A stretch of 64,000 nucleotides of DNA from NCBI RefSeq assembly GCF_035634895.1, contig NZ_DASQCC010000282.1, positions 1 to 64,000 on the forward strand, written 5' to 3'. Below are positions 1 to 8,614 of this stretch, piece by piece (the stretch's first letter is position 1; every line of letters begins with the position of its first letter). The notes beneath the pieces are model-generated. The model had not been told where the DNA came from and did not search any database. It was given only the letters and a program-made list of their open reading frames with translations. This stretch comes from Actinophytocola sp035634895 (GTDB lineage Bacteria > Actinomycetota > Actinomycetes > Mycobacteriales > Pseudonocardiaceae). The translations under genes were made by a program, and so were the position numbers.

Positions 1-1
1 G

Positions 2-3000
2 AACGGCGACGTGTCGCGCTCCCCCTCGCACCCGACGCGCGAACCGGACTCCGATAAGCCGGCAACCGCCGACACCGACACCACGTCCGACCCCGACGGC
101 CCAGCCACCGACGACGGCCCACCCACCGACGACCAGCCGGACAACAACTCACCCGCCCCCAACACCGAGGTGGACTCCGACACCCGGCCGGACTCCGAGC
201 CCACGCCTGGCACCGATCCCAACCCGGACACCGATCCCAACCCGGACACCGACTCCACGCCTGACTCCGAACACAAGCCCGAGCCGATCCACGGTGAGGA
301 GTCGGACGGGCCTGCTCCGGACGACACGCCCGACGACAGCTCCCCGGACGACAGCACCGCCGACGACACAGACTCCGGCGACGACACCGACGGGCCGCCT
401 GCCAGTACGGCGCCCACCGGACCGCGGGTCGACGAGAACGGTGTGCCGCTCAACTTCCTCGGCAACCACCAGGGCGAGCACCCCTTCGCCGACATGGGCG
501 ACTACATCCCCATGAACGGGGACCGCGCCAACGGGATGGGCAGCTACGACCAGCGTGTCGCCCCCCTCATCGCCGATCACAACCCCTGGGGTGTGCACGG
601 CACCCGCGACGAGTTCAACGCCAACCACCGGCCCGACGGCACCTACCGGACCAACAGGTGGCCGCTCTACGACGGTGCGGTCCACGGCTCGGAGCGGGAC
701 GTCACCATTCCGGAAGGCACAGTCCTCGACCGGTTCGGGGGTGAGAACGGTCGGTTCCTCTCCCCGATGGACACCGACGGCACGCCCTACCACTACCGCG
801 AGCGGGCGATCTTCCCGGACAACGCCGAGGTCGGGTACCACGTCTACGTCGTCGCCGACCCCGACGGGTTGCGGGGGACCCTCGCCGACGTCGCGCCGGC
901 ACTCGGGCAGCCCGGCGGCGGACGGCAGTTCACCCTCCCCGACGACGTCAACGTTCAGCGCCTGCTCGACGAGGGTGTCATCCGCGAGGTCCATGTCCCG
1001 CCGGACGACGGCCGCGTGCTCTCGGAGTCCTTCGGGGCGGAGCAGCCCGACGGCACCCGGGACACCGGCACCGTCAGCGTCGACGACGCCCGCGACACCA
1101 ACCACCCGAGCGACACCGACCACCCGAGCGACCCCAACCACCCGAGCGACACAGGCGACACCGACAGCACCGAGCACCAAGACCGGCCGGACGACACCGA
1201 CCAGAGCACACCGCCGGACGGCGACGCGACGCCGCCCCTGCCGGAACACCTCCAGCAGGTCGCGGACGAGAGTTCCTTCCGCACCCCGGCCGGCGCGGCG
1301 CTCTACGACGCGTCCGACGTACGCACCCGCGACGCCGCCGCGGCCGTGCGGCCCATCGACGGACACTTCGTCCTGGACGTCCACAGCGACGGCCAGCACG
1401 CCTACGTCAACGGCCAGCAGCTGACCGGCAGCGACCTCGCCCACCTGGCCCGCGACCTCGGCTGGAACGGCACCGACCCGATCATCCTCAACGGCTGTGA
1501 GGCCGGCCGGCACGACACGGGGCTGGCCGCCGACCTGGCGAGGGAGTCCGGCGCCCGAGTCATCGCCCCGACGGAGCGGTCGTGGTCCGGCCAGCAGAAC
1601 ACCACCCCGTACTCGGCCAGCGCCGACCACGTCGACGCCCAGGGCCGGGCCCGCCCGACCCATCCGCCGGACGGCGGCTGGCGGGAGTTCGACTCCGAAG
1701 GCAACGTCCGCGACACCGGCCACAACGGGCTCCCGGTCGACACCCGGCCAGCCACGCCAACCGACGGCAGGCCAGCCGACAGCACATCAAACGACAGCAC
1801 ACCGACGGACAGCACACCAGGCGACGGCACACCAACCGACAACACAGCGGCCGACGGGACACCAGGCGACGGGCCACCGACCGACGGCACACCGGGCGAC
1901 CCGGGAGACGGTCCGCCGCCGGACCACGGTCAGCCCCTGCCGTTCGGCGACGACGTCGACCGCGGCCGGATCCAGTCGCAGTTCATCCCGCCGCGGGTCG
2001 ACAACGCGGACGACCCGGTCACGATCGACGTCGACGACGCCGCGGCCGGCGGCGCGGACCCGAACGACCCGCACCGCCCACTGCACGACGGCGAGCGGCT
2101 GATCGGACGGGACGGGCTCCAGCCCAACACGGCCTACCACGTCCCCGGCCGCGGCACCTACTACACCAACGACGCCGGCGTGATCAGCCACGCGGACCTC
2201 GCGGTGAGCAACCGCACGGAGGGGATCCACGAGGCCGGCGCGAACGTCAACCCGGACGCGTCCTACCCGCGGCCCAACACCACCTACCGGGTGGACGTGG
2301 ACGGCGCCGAGCACGTCTACACCACCGACGACACCGGGCTGCCGCCGCGCTACCAGGCGTGGGACACACCGCGGCACGACCAGACCGTCACGTTCCCGTC
2401 GAACGACCCGAGCCTGCCGGCGGACCACCCGCTGCGGCAGCCGCTCCACCAGCCGGCACGCGGCATCGGCGAGGCGCTCAGCTCCCGCACCGGCTACCCG
2501 CCCTACACCGAGATCGTGCACACCACCCCGCAGGGGACGACCAGGCTCTACACCGGTCCCCCCGGCCCGGACGGCACCGCGCGGGTCGTGGCGATCGACA
2601 CCTGGTCGAGCCAGAGCGCGAGCGGCTCGTCCCGGGTCCGGGTGGGCGAGCTCAACCCGGAGCTGAACAACTTCCCGCCGAACACGGTCACCCGGATCAA
2701 CGGCGAGGACGTGTACCGCACCAACGACCACGGCGTGACCACCGAGGCCTCCGACGAGCGCGACTACTCCCAGACCTCGCCGCGCAGTGGCGAGGCACAG
2801 AAGCTGGTCAAGGCGGCGGGTGGCTCGACCGGCGTCGACGGCGGGCACTTCCGGCCGACCCAGGGCGGTGGCCACGTCGACGCGCGCAACCAGTTCCCGC
2901 AGATGAGCAGCGAGAACCGATCGCTGGGCGGGCCGGCCGACCAGATCTGGTGGGGCCAGGACATGGCCGCCGCACGGGAGCAGAACACGCACGGCACCGA

Positions 3001-3136
3001 CCACCTGTGGCACGACACCGAGACGGAGGGGTCCACCCCCGGCGCGCCGGCCCGTCCGCAGCAGGTGCACGAGCGGTTCGTCATGCGGGACAGCCATGGC
3101 AGGATCAGGATCCACTTCCGGCGCTATGACAACTAG
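2..3136 (+). CDS. Polymorphic toxin, C-terminal part: TNT + caspase-like + NS_2-type nuclease domains
   Basis: The frame is open to the window edge, so the gene probably begins upstream; the first in-window start is a GTG at 11, and residue numbers count from it. The first 140 residues are Asp/Thr/Pro-rich repeats. Residues about 205-335 match the TNT NAD-glycohydrolase family (LDRFGG, FLSP, GTPY, YHVYVV, PGGGRQF). Residues about 440-525 look like a caspase/C80-like peptidase, with His458 in DVHSDG and Cys496 in NGCEAG. After another repeat linker come beta-rich Tyr/Thr-Asp segments. The C-terminus (about 930-1041) resembles NS_2-type non-specific nucleases (DGGHF with His946, then NQFPQ and an Asn). 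The layout suggests a secreted effector: the TNT domain would destroy NAD, the middle domain may self-process, and the last domain may cut DNA. A YezG-like immunity gene follows 17 nt downstream. Family calls are by eye; the caspase-like call is the weakest. Confidence 0.8.
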   Translation, partial: NGDVSRSPSHPTREPDSDKPATADTDTTSDPDGPATDDGPPTDDQPDNNSPAPNTEVDSDTRPDSEPTPGTDPNPDTDPNPDTDSTPDSEHKPEPIHGEESDGPAPDDTPDDSSPDDSTADDTDSGDDTDGPPASTAPTGPRVDENGVPLNFLGNHQGEHPFADMGDYIPMNGDRANGMGSYDQRVAPLIADHNPWGVHGTRDEFNANHRPDGTYRTNRWPLYDGAVHGSERDVTIPEGTVLDRFGGENGRFLSPMDTDGTPYHYRERAIFPDNAEVGYHVYVVADPDGLRGTLADVAPALGQPGGGRQFTLPDDVNVQRLLDEGVIREVHVPPDDGRVLSESFGAEQPDGTRDTGTVSVDDARDTNHPSDTDHPSDPNHPSDTGDTDSTEHQDRPDDTDQSTPPDGDATPPLPEHLQQVADESSFRTPAGAALYDASDVRTRDAAAAVRPIDGHFVLDVHSDGQHAYVNGQQLTGSDLAHLARDLGWNGTDPIILNGCEAGRHDTGLAADLARESGARVIAPTERSWSGQQNTTPYSASADHVDAQGRARPTHPPDGGWREFDSEGNVRDTGHNGLPVDTRPATPTDGRPADSTSNDSTPTDSTPGDGTPTDNTAADGTPGDGPPTDGTPGDPGDGPPPDHGQPLPFGDDVDRGRIQSQFIPPRVDNADDPVTIDVDDAAAGGADPNDPHRPLHDGERLIGRDGLQPNTAYHVPGRGTYYTNDAGVISHADLAVSNRTEGIHEAGANVNPDASYPRPNTTYRVDVDGAEHVYTTDDTGLPPRYQAWDTPRHDQTVTFPSNDPSLPADHPLRQPLHQPARGIGEALSSRTGYPPYTEIVHTTPQGTTRLYTGPPGPDGTARVVAIDTWSSQSASGSSRVRVGELNPELNNFPPNTVTRINGEDVYRTNDHGVTTEASDERDYSQTSPRSGEAQKLVKAAGGSTGVDGGHFRPTQGGGHVDARNQFPQMSSENRSLGGPADQIWWGQDMAAAREQNTHGTDHLWHDTETEGSTPGAPARPQQVHERFVMRDSHGRIRIHFRRYDN

Positions 3137-3153
3137 CAGGAGATCAGGAGAAC

Positions 3154-3609
3154 ATGTCTCAGCCGTGGGACCAGCAGGCCCGGCAACAGCGGTACGACGA
3201 GCTGCTCCAGCTGATCGGGGGCGGCCTGATCGGCGTCGCGCCGCAGGGTTGGCGCCGGGTCGACCTGATCGCGCGGATCGCGGAGGGCGTGCAGGACTTC
3301 GGCCTGACGGTGATCATGAACGACCTGTCCTACGCGGAGGTCGGGCCGCCCGCCCAGTCCGCGCAGGCGTTCCTGGAGCTGCGCAGGCTGATGTACGACC
3401 AGGAGCGCGGCGCCTGGTTCTCGGCCCGGTACATGATGAACCCGCCCGGCGAGTTCCAGATCTTCTACAACTACGACTTCGACCCGCAGTGGGAGCCGCC
3501 GATCCCGCCCGCGTTGTTCAAGCGTGACATCGAGACCTATCCCCGGCCCGCGGACAAGGTGCCCGACTGGCTCCGCCGGGCGGTCGAACAGGCCGGCATA
3601 CCCGCGTGA
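3154..3609 (+). CDS. YezG-like (DUF600) immunity protein
   Basis: 151 residues, small and soluble, with no signal peptide or membrane segment. The late segment FYNYDFDPQWEPP followed by YPRPADKVPDWLRRAV is the usual end of YezG/DUF600 immunity proteins (Y/F-x-Y-D-F, then YPR and IP-x-W). YezG proteins are known as antidotes of NS_2-type nuclease toxins, which fits the last domain of the upstream toxin. The ATG has an AGGAG-type ribosome site just ahead and lies 17 nt after the toxin stop, so the two are surely co-transcribed. The specific pairing with the C-terminal nuclease domain is inferred. Confidence 0.75.
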   Translation: MSQPWDQQARQQRYDELLQLIGGGLIGVAPQGWRRVDLIARIAEGVQDFGLTVIMNDLSYAEVGPPAQSAQAFLELRRLMYDQERGAWFSARYMMNPPGEFQIFYNYDFDPQWEPPIPPALFKRDIETYPRPADKVPDWLRRAVEQAGIPA

Positions 3610-3640
3610 CGCGCATACCTGGTAGGAGGACTCCCCTTTC

Positions 3641-5236
3641 ATGACCCGCCCAGCACCGCTCGGTTTCGAGGAGCAGCGCGAACTGCAGCGGAAGATCGCC
3701 GACCTGCTGGCGCTGCGCGCGCCGTCCGATCGCGACCAGATCCGGGTCGTGTACCGCGGCTGCGGCAACAACGAGGAGATCATCGGGCAGATCATCGGCA
3801 TCGACGGCCAGCTCCGGGACTGGGAGGCGCCGCGCGAGCTCGGCGAGTTCTACCGGCGGCTGCGGGCCGGCATGTACCGGGAGGGCGCCGGCACCTGGTC
3901 AGCGGCCAGCACGGTGGTCGAGTGGCCGATCCGGCTGTCGATCAACTACCTGTTCCCCGAGGACCCACGCTGGCGGCAGCCGCCGTCCCGGTACGACGTG
4001 CTCGACGAGCTGGAGATGTACCCGCGGGCGCCGTCGAGCGTCCCGGACTGGATGAAGACCATCCTGCCGAACGCGGAGCGGGTCGCGGAGGTGGCCGGCC
4101 GGTTCCGCCAGGCCCGCATCTTCGACCACCGCGAGCCGAACGGCCGGCCGGTGGTGAACCGGCCGCCGGTGCCGGAGAGCGACCTGGCCGGGGTGCTGAA
4201 CTACCTGAACACCGCCCACGTGATCATGGGCGGCCGCGGCTTCGACGTGGACCTGTTCGACCCGAACGGCGCGCGGGACACCCCCGCCGCGTTCCACACG
4301 GACGGGACGTGGATCTGGCCGGCGGCGATTCCGCACTACCTGGCCAAGCACGGCGTGCCGCCGGAGGCGGACCTGGTCGAGCACATCCGTGCGAACGGGT
4401 TCACGCCGCCGCAACTGGAGCGGGAGCCCAAGGACGCCGCGTACATCGCGCTCACGGGCGAGCTTCCGGCGCCACCACAACCGGACGCCCAGCCGCCGGC
4501 AGCCCAGCCGGAGCCGGCCCAGCAGCCGGCAGCGCAACCCGAGCCGGCCCAGCCGCCGGCCGCGGAGCCACCGGGCCGGCAGGACCAGCCGCAGGTCACG
4601 CCGCCGGGCGAGGCCGAGCTGTCCGACCGCGACCGTCGCGTCCTCGCGATCATCGACCGGCGGGCGAGCGAGGCGGGCGCGCTGCCCGAGGCGTACCGGA
4701 TCCTGGGCTCGGCGGAAGGCGCCGTGTGCCTGGAACGGGTCGACGACGAGTGGCAGGTCGCCGACTACGAGCGCGGCCAACCCCGCAACCCCAAGCGGTT
4801 CGGGCAGCTGTGGGACGCGGGCGCTTACCTGCTCGGCAGCCTGACCGTCACCCCCGGGCGCCTGCGGGCGGGCGGCAGCGACGTGAACACCTCGCAGGCC
4901 CTCAACGACTGGCCGATCCAGCCGCTGCCGGGCGAGCCGCCGCTGACGCTGGTCGCGGACAAGCACATCGCGGTGCTGATGCCGGGCCGGGAGATCGTCC
5001 GGTACGGCTCGCCGGCGGGCAATCTCACGTTCGCGGCGGACACCGAGTTCTCCGCCATGTCGCTGCGGGCCGAACGCGAGGAGCTGGGGCCGCGCCGCTA
5101 CCGGGTGGTGCGGGAGCTGCGGACGCTGTCCGGCAGGACCGTGCCGTGGCACAACCAGCCCGGCGGCGGGACCGCGTACCTGCTCCCCCGGTCCGTCGAG
5201 GAGCACCTGGCGAACGGGAGCATCGCCGAGGCCTGA
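3641..5236 (+). CDS. YezG-like N-domain fused to a C-terminal TNT-like domain
   Basis: 531 residues. Residues 1-145 repeat the YezG-like pattern of the preceding gene (SINYLFPEDPRWRQPP, YPRAPSSVPDWM). A middle domain to about residue 280 has no family I recognise. Residues about 285-325 are a Pro/Ala/Gln linker with tandem AAQPEPAQ-type repeats. The last 90 residues look like a TNT domain (PGREIVRYGSPAGNLTF, then YRVVRELRTLSG, then QPGGGTAY and LLPRSVEEHLANG). The Gln that follows PGGGx in the upstream toxin (PGGGRQF) is Ala here (PGGGTAY), so NADase activity is doubtful. It may be a second toxin, an inactive decoy, or an antidote carrying its own target domain. It follows the immunity gene by 31 nt with AGGAGG before the ATG. 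Confidence 0.7.
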   Translation: MTRPAPLGFEEQRELQRKIADLLALRAPSDRDQIRVVYRGCGNNEEIIGQIIGIDGQLRDWEAPRELGEFYRRLRAGMYREGAGTWSAASTVVEWPIRLSINYLFPEDPRWRQPPSRYDVLDELEMYPRAPSSVPDWMKTILPNAERVAEVAGRFRQARIFDHREPNGRPVVNRPPVPESDLAGVLNYLNTAHVIMGGRGFDVDLFDPNGARDTPAAFHTDGTWIWPAAIPHYLAKHGVPPEADLVEHIRANGFTPPQLEREPKDAAYIALTGELPAPPQPDAQPPAAQPEPAQQPAAQPEPAQPPAAEPPGRQDQPQVTPPGEAELSDRDRRVLAIIDRRASEAGALPEAYRILGSAEGAVCLERVDDEWQVADYERGQPRNPKRFGQLWDAGAYLLGSLTVTPGRLRAGGSDVNTSQALNDWPIQPLPGEPPLTLVADKHIAVLMPGREIVRYGSPAGNLTFAADTEFSAMSLRAEREELGPRRYRVVRELRTLSGRTVPWHNQPGGGTAYLLPRSVEEHLANGSIAEA

Positions 5237-5267
5237 ATCCGGTTGACAGGCGTGCCAGCGTGGTGAT

Positions 5268-6260
5268 GTGAGCGCACCGGACGACGTCGCCGCGATACGG
5301 AAGATGGCCGGCCTCAGCACCCCCATGGCGCTGCGTGTCGCCGTGACGCTGGGCCTGCCGGACCGGCTGGCTGAGGAAGCCACCGCCGAGGAGGTCGCGG
5401 CCGAACGCGGTCTCTCGCCGGTGCCGCTCCGGCTCCTGCTGAACCACCTGGCAACCCTCGGGATCGTCGCGCGGGCGGACTGCGGCTACCGGACCACCGA
5501 GCTCGGCGCGGCGCTGCGGCGCGACGCGGACAACGGCCTGGCCAACCTCCTGCACCTGGACCTGGCCGGTGGGCGCGCCGAGCTGGCGTTCGTCGAGCTG
5601 CTGCACAGCGTCACCACCGGTGAGAGCGGTTACGCGCGCCTGTTCGGACAGGACTTCTGGACCGACCTCGACCAGCGACCGCACCTGCGCGCGTCGTTCG
5701 ACAAGCAGATGACCGACCGGTTCCGCGCACAGGTCCCGCGGCTCGTCGCCGGCTTCGACTGGGCACGCTTCCCGACGATCGTCGACGTCGGCGGCGGCGT
5801 CGGCACGCTCCTCGCCGCGATCCTGGCCGCTCATCCGGGGATCCGCGGCCACCTGGTCGACCTCGACCCCACCGCGACCGAGGCGGGCGCGACCTTCCGC
5901 GCGCACCAGGTGGCGGACCGCGCACAGACGACCGTGGGCAGCTTCTTCGACCCGCTTCCCGCGGGCGCGGACGCCTACCTGCTGTGCGACATCCTGCACA
6001 ACTGGGACGACGAGCACGCGCACGTGATCCTGGACCGGTGCGTCGAGGCGCTCCCGCCGGCCGGCCGCGTCCTGGTCGTCGAACCGATCGGCGGGCAGCT
6101 CGCCGCGACCGAGTTCGACCTGTCCATGCTCGTGATCTTCGGCGGCCGCGAGCGCACGGTCGACGAGTTCCGCGCGCTCGCCGCGGTCCACGGCCTGGCC
6201 ATCGAGTCGCTGACCGACCTGTCCGGCGCGCGCTGCCTGCTGGAGCTGCGCCTCGGTTGA
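5268..6260 (+). CDS. SAM-dependent O-methyltransferase (family 2, dimerisation + catalytic domains)
   Basis: 330 residues with an N-terminal winged-helix dimerisation half (LSTPMALRVAVTLGLPDRLAE, then a Y-R-TTELG segment) and a C-terminal Rossmann methyltransferase. SAM motif I is DVGGGVGTLL. The DILHNWDDE stretch carries the conserved His/Asp pair of plant-type and antibiotic O-methyltransferases, and GRVLVVEPIG follows. Such enzymes methylate phenolic or carboxyl hydroxyls of small metabolites. The start is a GTG 32 nt after the preceding gene. The substrate cannot be read from this context; the aldo/keto reductase just downstream may or may not belong to the same pathway. Confidence 0.85.
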   Translation: MSAPDDVAAIRKMAGLSTPMALRVAVTLGLPDRLAEEATAEEVAAERGLSPVPLRLLLNHLATLGIVARADCGYRTTELGAALRRDADNGLANLLHLDLAGGRAELAFVELLHSVTTGESGYARLFGQDFWTDLDQRPHLRASFDKQMTDRFRAQVPRLVAGFDWARFPTIVDVGGGVGTLLAAILAAHPGIRGHLVDLDPTATEAGATFRAHQVADRAQTTVGSFFDPLPAGADAYLLCDILHNWDDEHAHVILDRCVEALPPAGRVLVVEPIGGQLAATEFDLSMLVIFGGRERTVDEFRALAAVHGLAIESLTDLSGARCLLELRLG

Positions 6261-6305
6261 TCGACGAATGGCGCGGGCCCGCGTGTCCGTGGAAGACTCG
6301 AATCC

Positions 6306-7142
6306 GTGGATGCGGCAACAGCAGGGACTATCGATGTCGGCGGCGACCTGACGGTCAACCGCCTCGGGTTCGGCGCCATGCGGATCACCGGCGACGGTGT
6401 GTGGGGCCCGCCGAAGGATCTGGACGAGGCGAAGGCGGTACTGCGGCGCGCGGTCGAGCTGGGTGTCAACTTCATCGACACCGCGGACTCGTACGGGCCG
6501 CACGTCAGCGAGGAGATCATCGGCGAGACGCTCTACCCGTACCCGGACGACCTGGTCATCGCGACCAAGGGCGGGCTGGAGCGGACCGGGCCGGGGCAGT
6601 GGCCGGTCAACGGGCGGCCCGAGCACCTGAAGGAGGTGTGCGAGGGCAGCCTGCGGCGGCTCAAGCTCGACCAGATCCCGCTCTACCAGTTCCACCGGCC
6701 CGACCCGGGGGTGCCGATCGAGGACTCGATCGGCGCGCTCGTCGAGCTGAAGGAGCAGGGCAAGATCCGGCACATCGGCGTGTCCAACGTGACCGAGGAG
6801 GAGCTGCGGCAGGCGCAGCGGCTCACGCCGGTCGTGTCCATCCAGAACCGCTACAACCACTCCGACCGCCGGTCGGAGTCGCTGGTGGACCTGTGTGAGC
6901 AGGAGACGCTGGTGTTCCTGCCGTGGGCGCCGATCCAGGACCTGGAGCAGGCCGCCGTGCAGGACGCGGCGCGGGAGCACGACGCGACCCCGCGGCAGAT
7001 CGTGCTGGCGTGGCTGCTGGCCCGGTCGCCCTCGATCCTGCCGATCCCCGGGACCGGCACGGTCGCGCACCTGGAGGAGAACATCGCGGCGGCGGAGATC
7101 AAGCTGTCGCCGGCCGAGGTCGCCGCGCTCACCCGGGGCTGA
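6306..7142 (+). CDS. Aldo/keto reductase
   Basis: 278 residues covering the full TIM barrel of the NADPH-dependent aldo/keto reductase superfamily. It has the N-terminal GFGAMRITG strand, the catalytic Asp and Tyr in FIDTADSYG, the Lys in VIATKGG, the His in YQFHRPDP, and the C-terminal cofactor segment around PIPGTGTVAHLEENI. It is slightly shorter than the typical 300-320 residues. The start is GTG. It would reduce a carbonyl or oxidise an alcohol; the substrate is unknown. It lies 45 nt after the methyltransferase in the same direction, so co-transcription is possible. Confidence 0.88.
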   Translation: MDAATAGTIDVGGDLTVNRLGFGAMRITGDGVWGPPKDLDEAKAVLRRAVELGVNFIDTADSYGPHVSEEIIGETLYPYPDDLVIATKGGLERTGPGQWPVNGRPEHLKEVCEGSLRRLKLDQIPLYQFHRPDPGVPIEDSIGALVELKEQGKIRHIGVSNVTEEELRQAQRLTPVVSIQNRYNHSDRRSESLVDLCEQETLVFLPWAPIQDLEQAAVQDAAREHDATPRQIVLAWLLARSPSILPIPGTGTVAHLEENIAAAEIKLSPAEVAALTRG

Positions 7143-7328
7143 ACCGCCGGGGTGAACACGGACACAGCGGGCCGAGTCGTCGCGTGCCGACGCTCGGTCC
7201 GCGTCGGCGTGCCCGAGGTGGCAGTGGTGCGAGCGGATTCGTGCGTGTGCGCGTGAACATATGGTGGCGCCGGACGGGTGCCGGCCGTCGGTAGGCTCTG
7301 GCACCGTCCACTCACGAGAGGCAGGAGC

Positions 7329-7814
7329 ATGACCAGCAGGCGTCGGCAGGTCACCATGGCGCGCCTGCACGGTTCCGTCGTCGACCTGGTCGCGCTCATC
7401 AACCTGCCCCAGCGCGACGACGCCCTGCTCACGGCGGCGGGGGTCACGCTGGACCGCGCGCTCTTCCCACTGCTGGTGGGCATCCAGCGGTTCGGGCCGA
7501 TCGGCGTCGGTGAGCTGGCCGACCGGGCGGGGCGCGACTACACGACGGTCAGCCGGCAGGTCGCCAAACTGGCCGAGCTTGGCCTGATCGAACGCCGCCC
7601 GAACGCGACCGACCGGCGGGTCAACGAGGCCGTGCTGGCCAGCGCGGGCCGGGACGTCACCGACGCGATCGACGCCGCCCGGCACCGGTTCAGCACGGCC
7701 GCCTTCAGCGAGTGGAGCGACCGCGACCTCACGGAGCTGGACCGCCTGCTGCGCAGGTACGTCGACGACCTGCTCGCCATCGAGGCCGGCTCGCTCGGCG
7801 AGCAGCCGACGTAG
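7329..7814 (+). CDS. MarR-family transcriptional regulator
   Basis: 161 residues from the ATG at 7329, chosen because AGGAG lies 2-6 nt upstream; an earlier in-frame start at 7278 lacks a ribosome site. It shows the MarR winged helix: GPIGVGELADRAGRDYTTVSRQVAKLAELGLIERRPNATDRRVNEAVL, where the DRR turn is the wing. Flanking helices form the dimer interface (FPLLVGIQRF and the C-terminal LLRRYVDDLLAIE). It probably controls a nearby gene, either the reductase upstream or the convergent operon. No operator was identified. Confidence 0.88.
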   Translation: MTSRRRQVTMARLHGSVVDLVALINLPQRDDALLTAAGVTLDRALFPLLVGIQRFGPIGVGELADRAGRDYTTVSRQVAKLAELGLIERRPNATDRRVNEAVLASAGRDVTDAIDAARHRFSTAAFSEWSDRDLTELDRLLRRYVDDLLAIEAGSLGEQPT

Positions 7815-7819
7815 CGCGG

Positions 7820-8614
7820 TCAGTCCGCGCGGCGGGCGGTGAACAGCAGCGTCTCCGCGGGCGTGCGCAGCTCGGTCAGTTCCAGGCCGGCGCTCACCAG
7901 CCACGACACCAGCTCGTCGACCCGGAAGGCCCGCACGTTGAACGTCTCCTCGTGCCGCCGCTGGAAATGCCGGTACGTCGGCCGCCCCGCCTGCCTGAAC
8001 GTGAACGCCGTCAGGGTCCCGCCCGGCCGCAGGCACCGCCCGATCTCCTGGATCACCGCCCGTGGCTCGGGCAGCAGCTGCAACGCGTTCGAGCAGTTGA
8101 CCGCCCCCAGCGACCCGGTCACGAACGGCAGTCTCGTCGCCGTGCCGCGCACGACACACAAGCCCGGCAGCTCGCCCCGAATGAGATCGATCATCGCCGT
8201 GCTGAGGTCCAGGCCGATCACCCGCTCCTCGCCGACCTCCCCGGCCACGGTTCGGGTCCACCGCCCCGCGCCGCACGCCAGGTCCAGCACCGGCCCGGCC
8301 ACCGGCGTGAGTTGCGCCCGCAGGTACTCGTCCTCGTCCTCCGGTGTCAGGTCGCCGTCCCAGTTCGCGCCCATGATCCGGAGGAACGCCGCCCGAGTTT
8401 CCGTCTCGTACCTGGTGACGTGCAACGGATCCTGCAGATAGAACGGACCCAGCCCCGGCTTCATCCGCACCTCCGGCGCGAAGTCAGGATATCCCGCCGC
8501 GGTGCTGAAGAACCGGCCACATTCGGCGCACACCAACGGATCCCCCGACACCGGCGCCCGGCAGTCCGGGCACGCCAACACATCGAGGAACCGCTCGTAC
8601 AACAGCTCAGCCAC
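7820..8614 (-). CDS. Class I SAM methyltransferase with N-terminal zinc ribbon
   Basis: 264 residues from a GTG at 8614. The start overlaps the 3' end of the cupin gene by 8 nt (GTGGCTGA), an arrangement that suggests translational coupling. Residues about 10-30 form a zinc-ribbon-like motif (CPDC...CAEC), as in RlmA-like and other methyltransferases with a Trm112-type N-terminus. The catalytic half has motif I LDLACGAGRW, the acidic LDLS, then NALQLLPEPRAVIQEIGRCLRPGG typical of the UbiE/methyltransferase-11 group. Third gene of an MDMPI/cupin/methyltransferase operon. The substrate is unknown. Confidence 0.85.
   Translation of the reverse strand: MAELLYERFLDVLACPDCRAPVSGDPLVCAECGRFFSTAAGYPDFAPEVRMKPGLGPFYLQDPLHVTRYETETRAAFLRIMGANWDGDLTPEDEDEYLRAQLTPVAGPVLDLACGAGRWTRTVAGEVGEERVIGLDLSTAMIDLIRGELPGLCVVRGTATRLPFVTGSLGAVNCSNALQLLPEPRAVIQEIGRCLRPGGTLTAFTFRQAGRPTYRHFQRRHEETFNVRAFRVDELVSWLVSAGLELTELRTPAETLLFTARRAD

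Noticed and set aside
160..280. Tandem direct repeats near the toxin N-terminus as a CRISPR or VNTR locus
   Set aside because: The repeats are in frame and encode Asp/Thr/Pro-rich linker; there are no spacers.
5243..5269. TTGACA followed by TGATGT as a promoter
   Set aside because: The spacer is only 15 nt and the -10 would overlap the start codon, so a functional promoter here is unlikely.
5025..8276. A 1083-residue minus-strand frame
   Set aside because: It crosses several well-supported plus-strand genes and has no recognisable domain.
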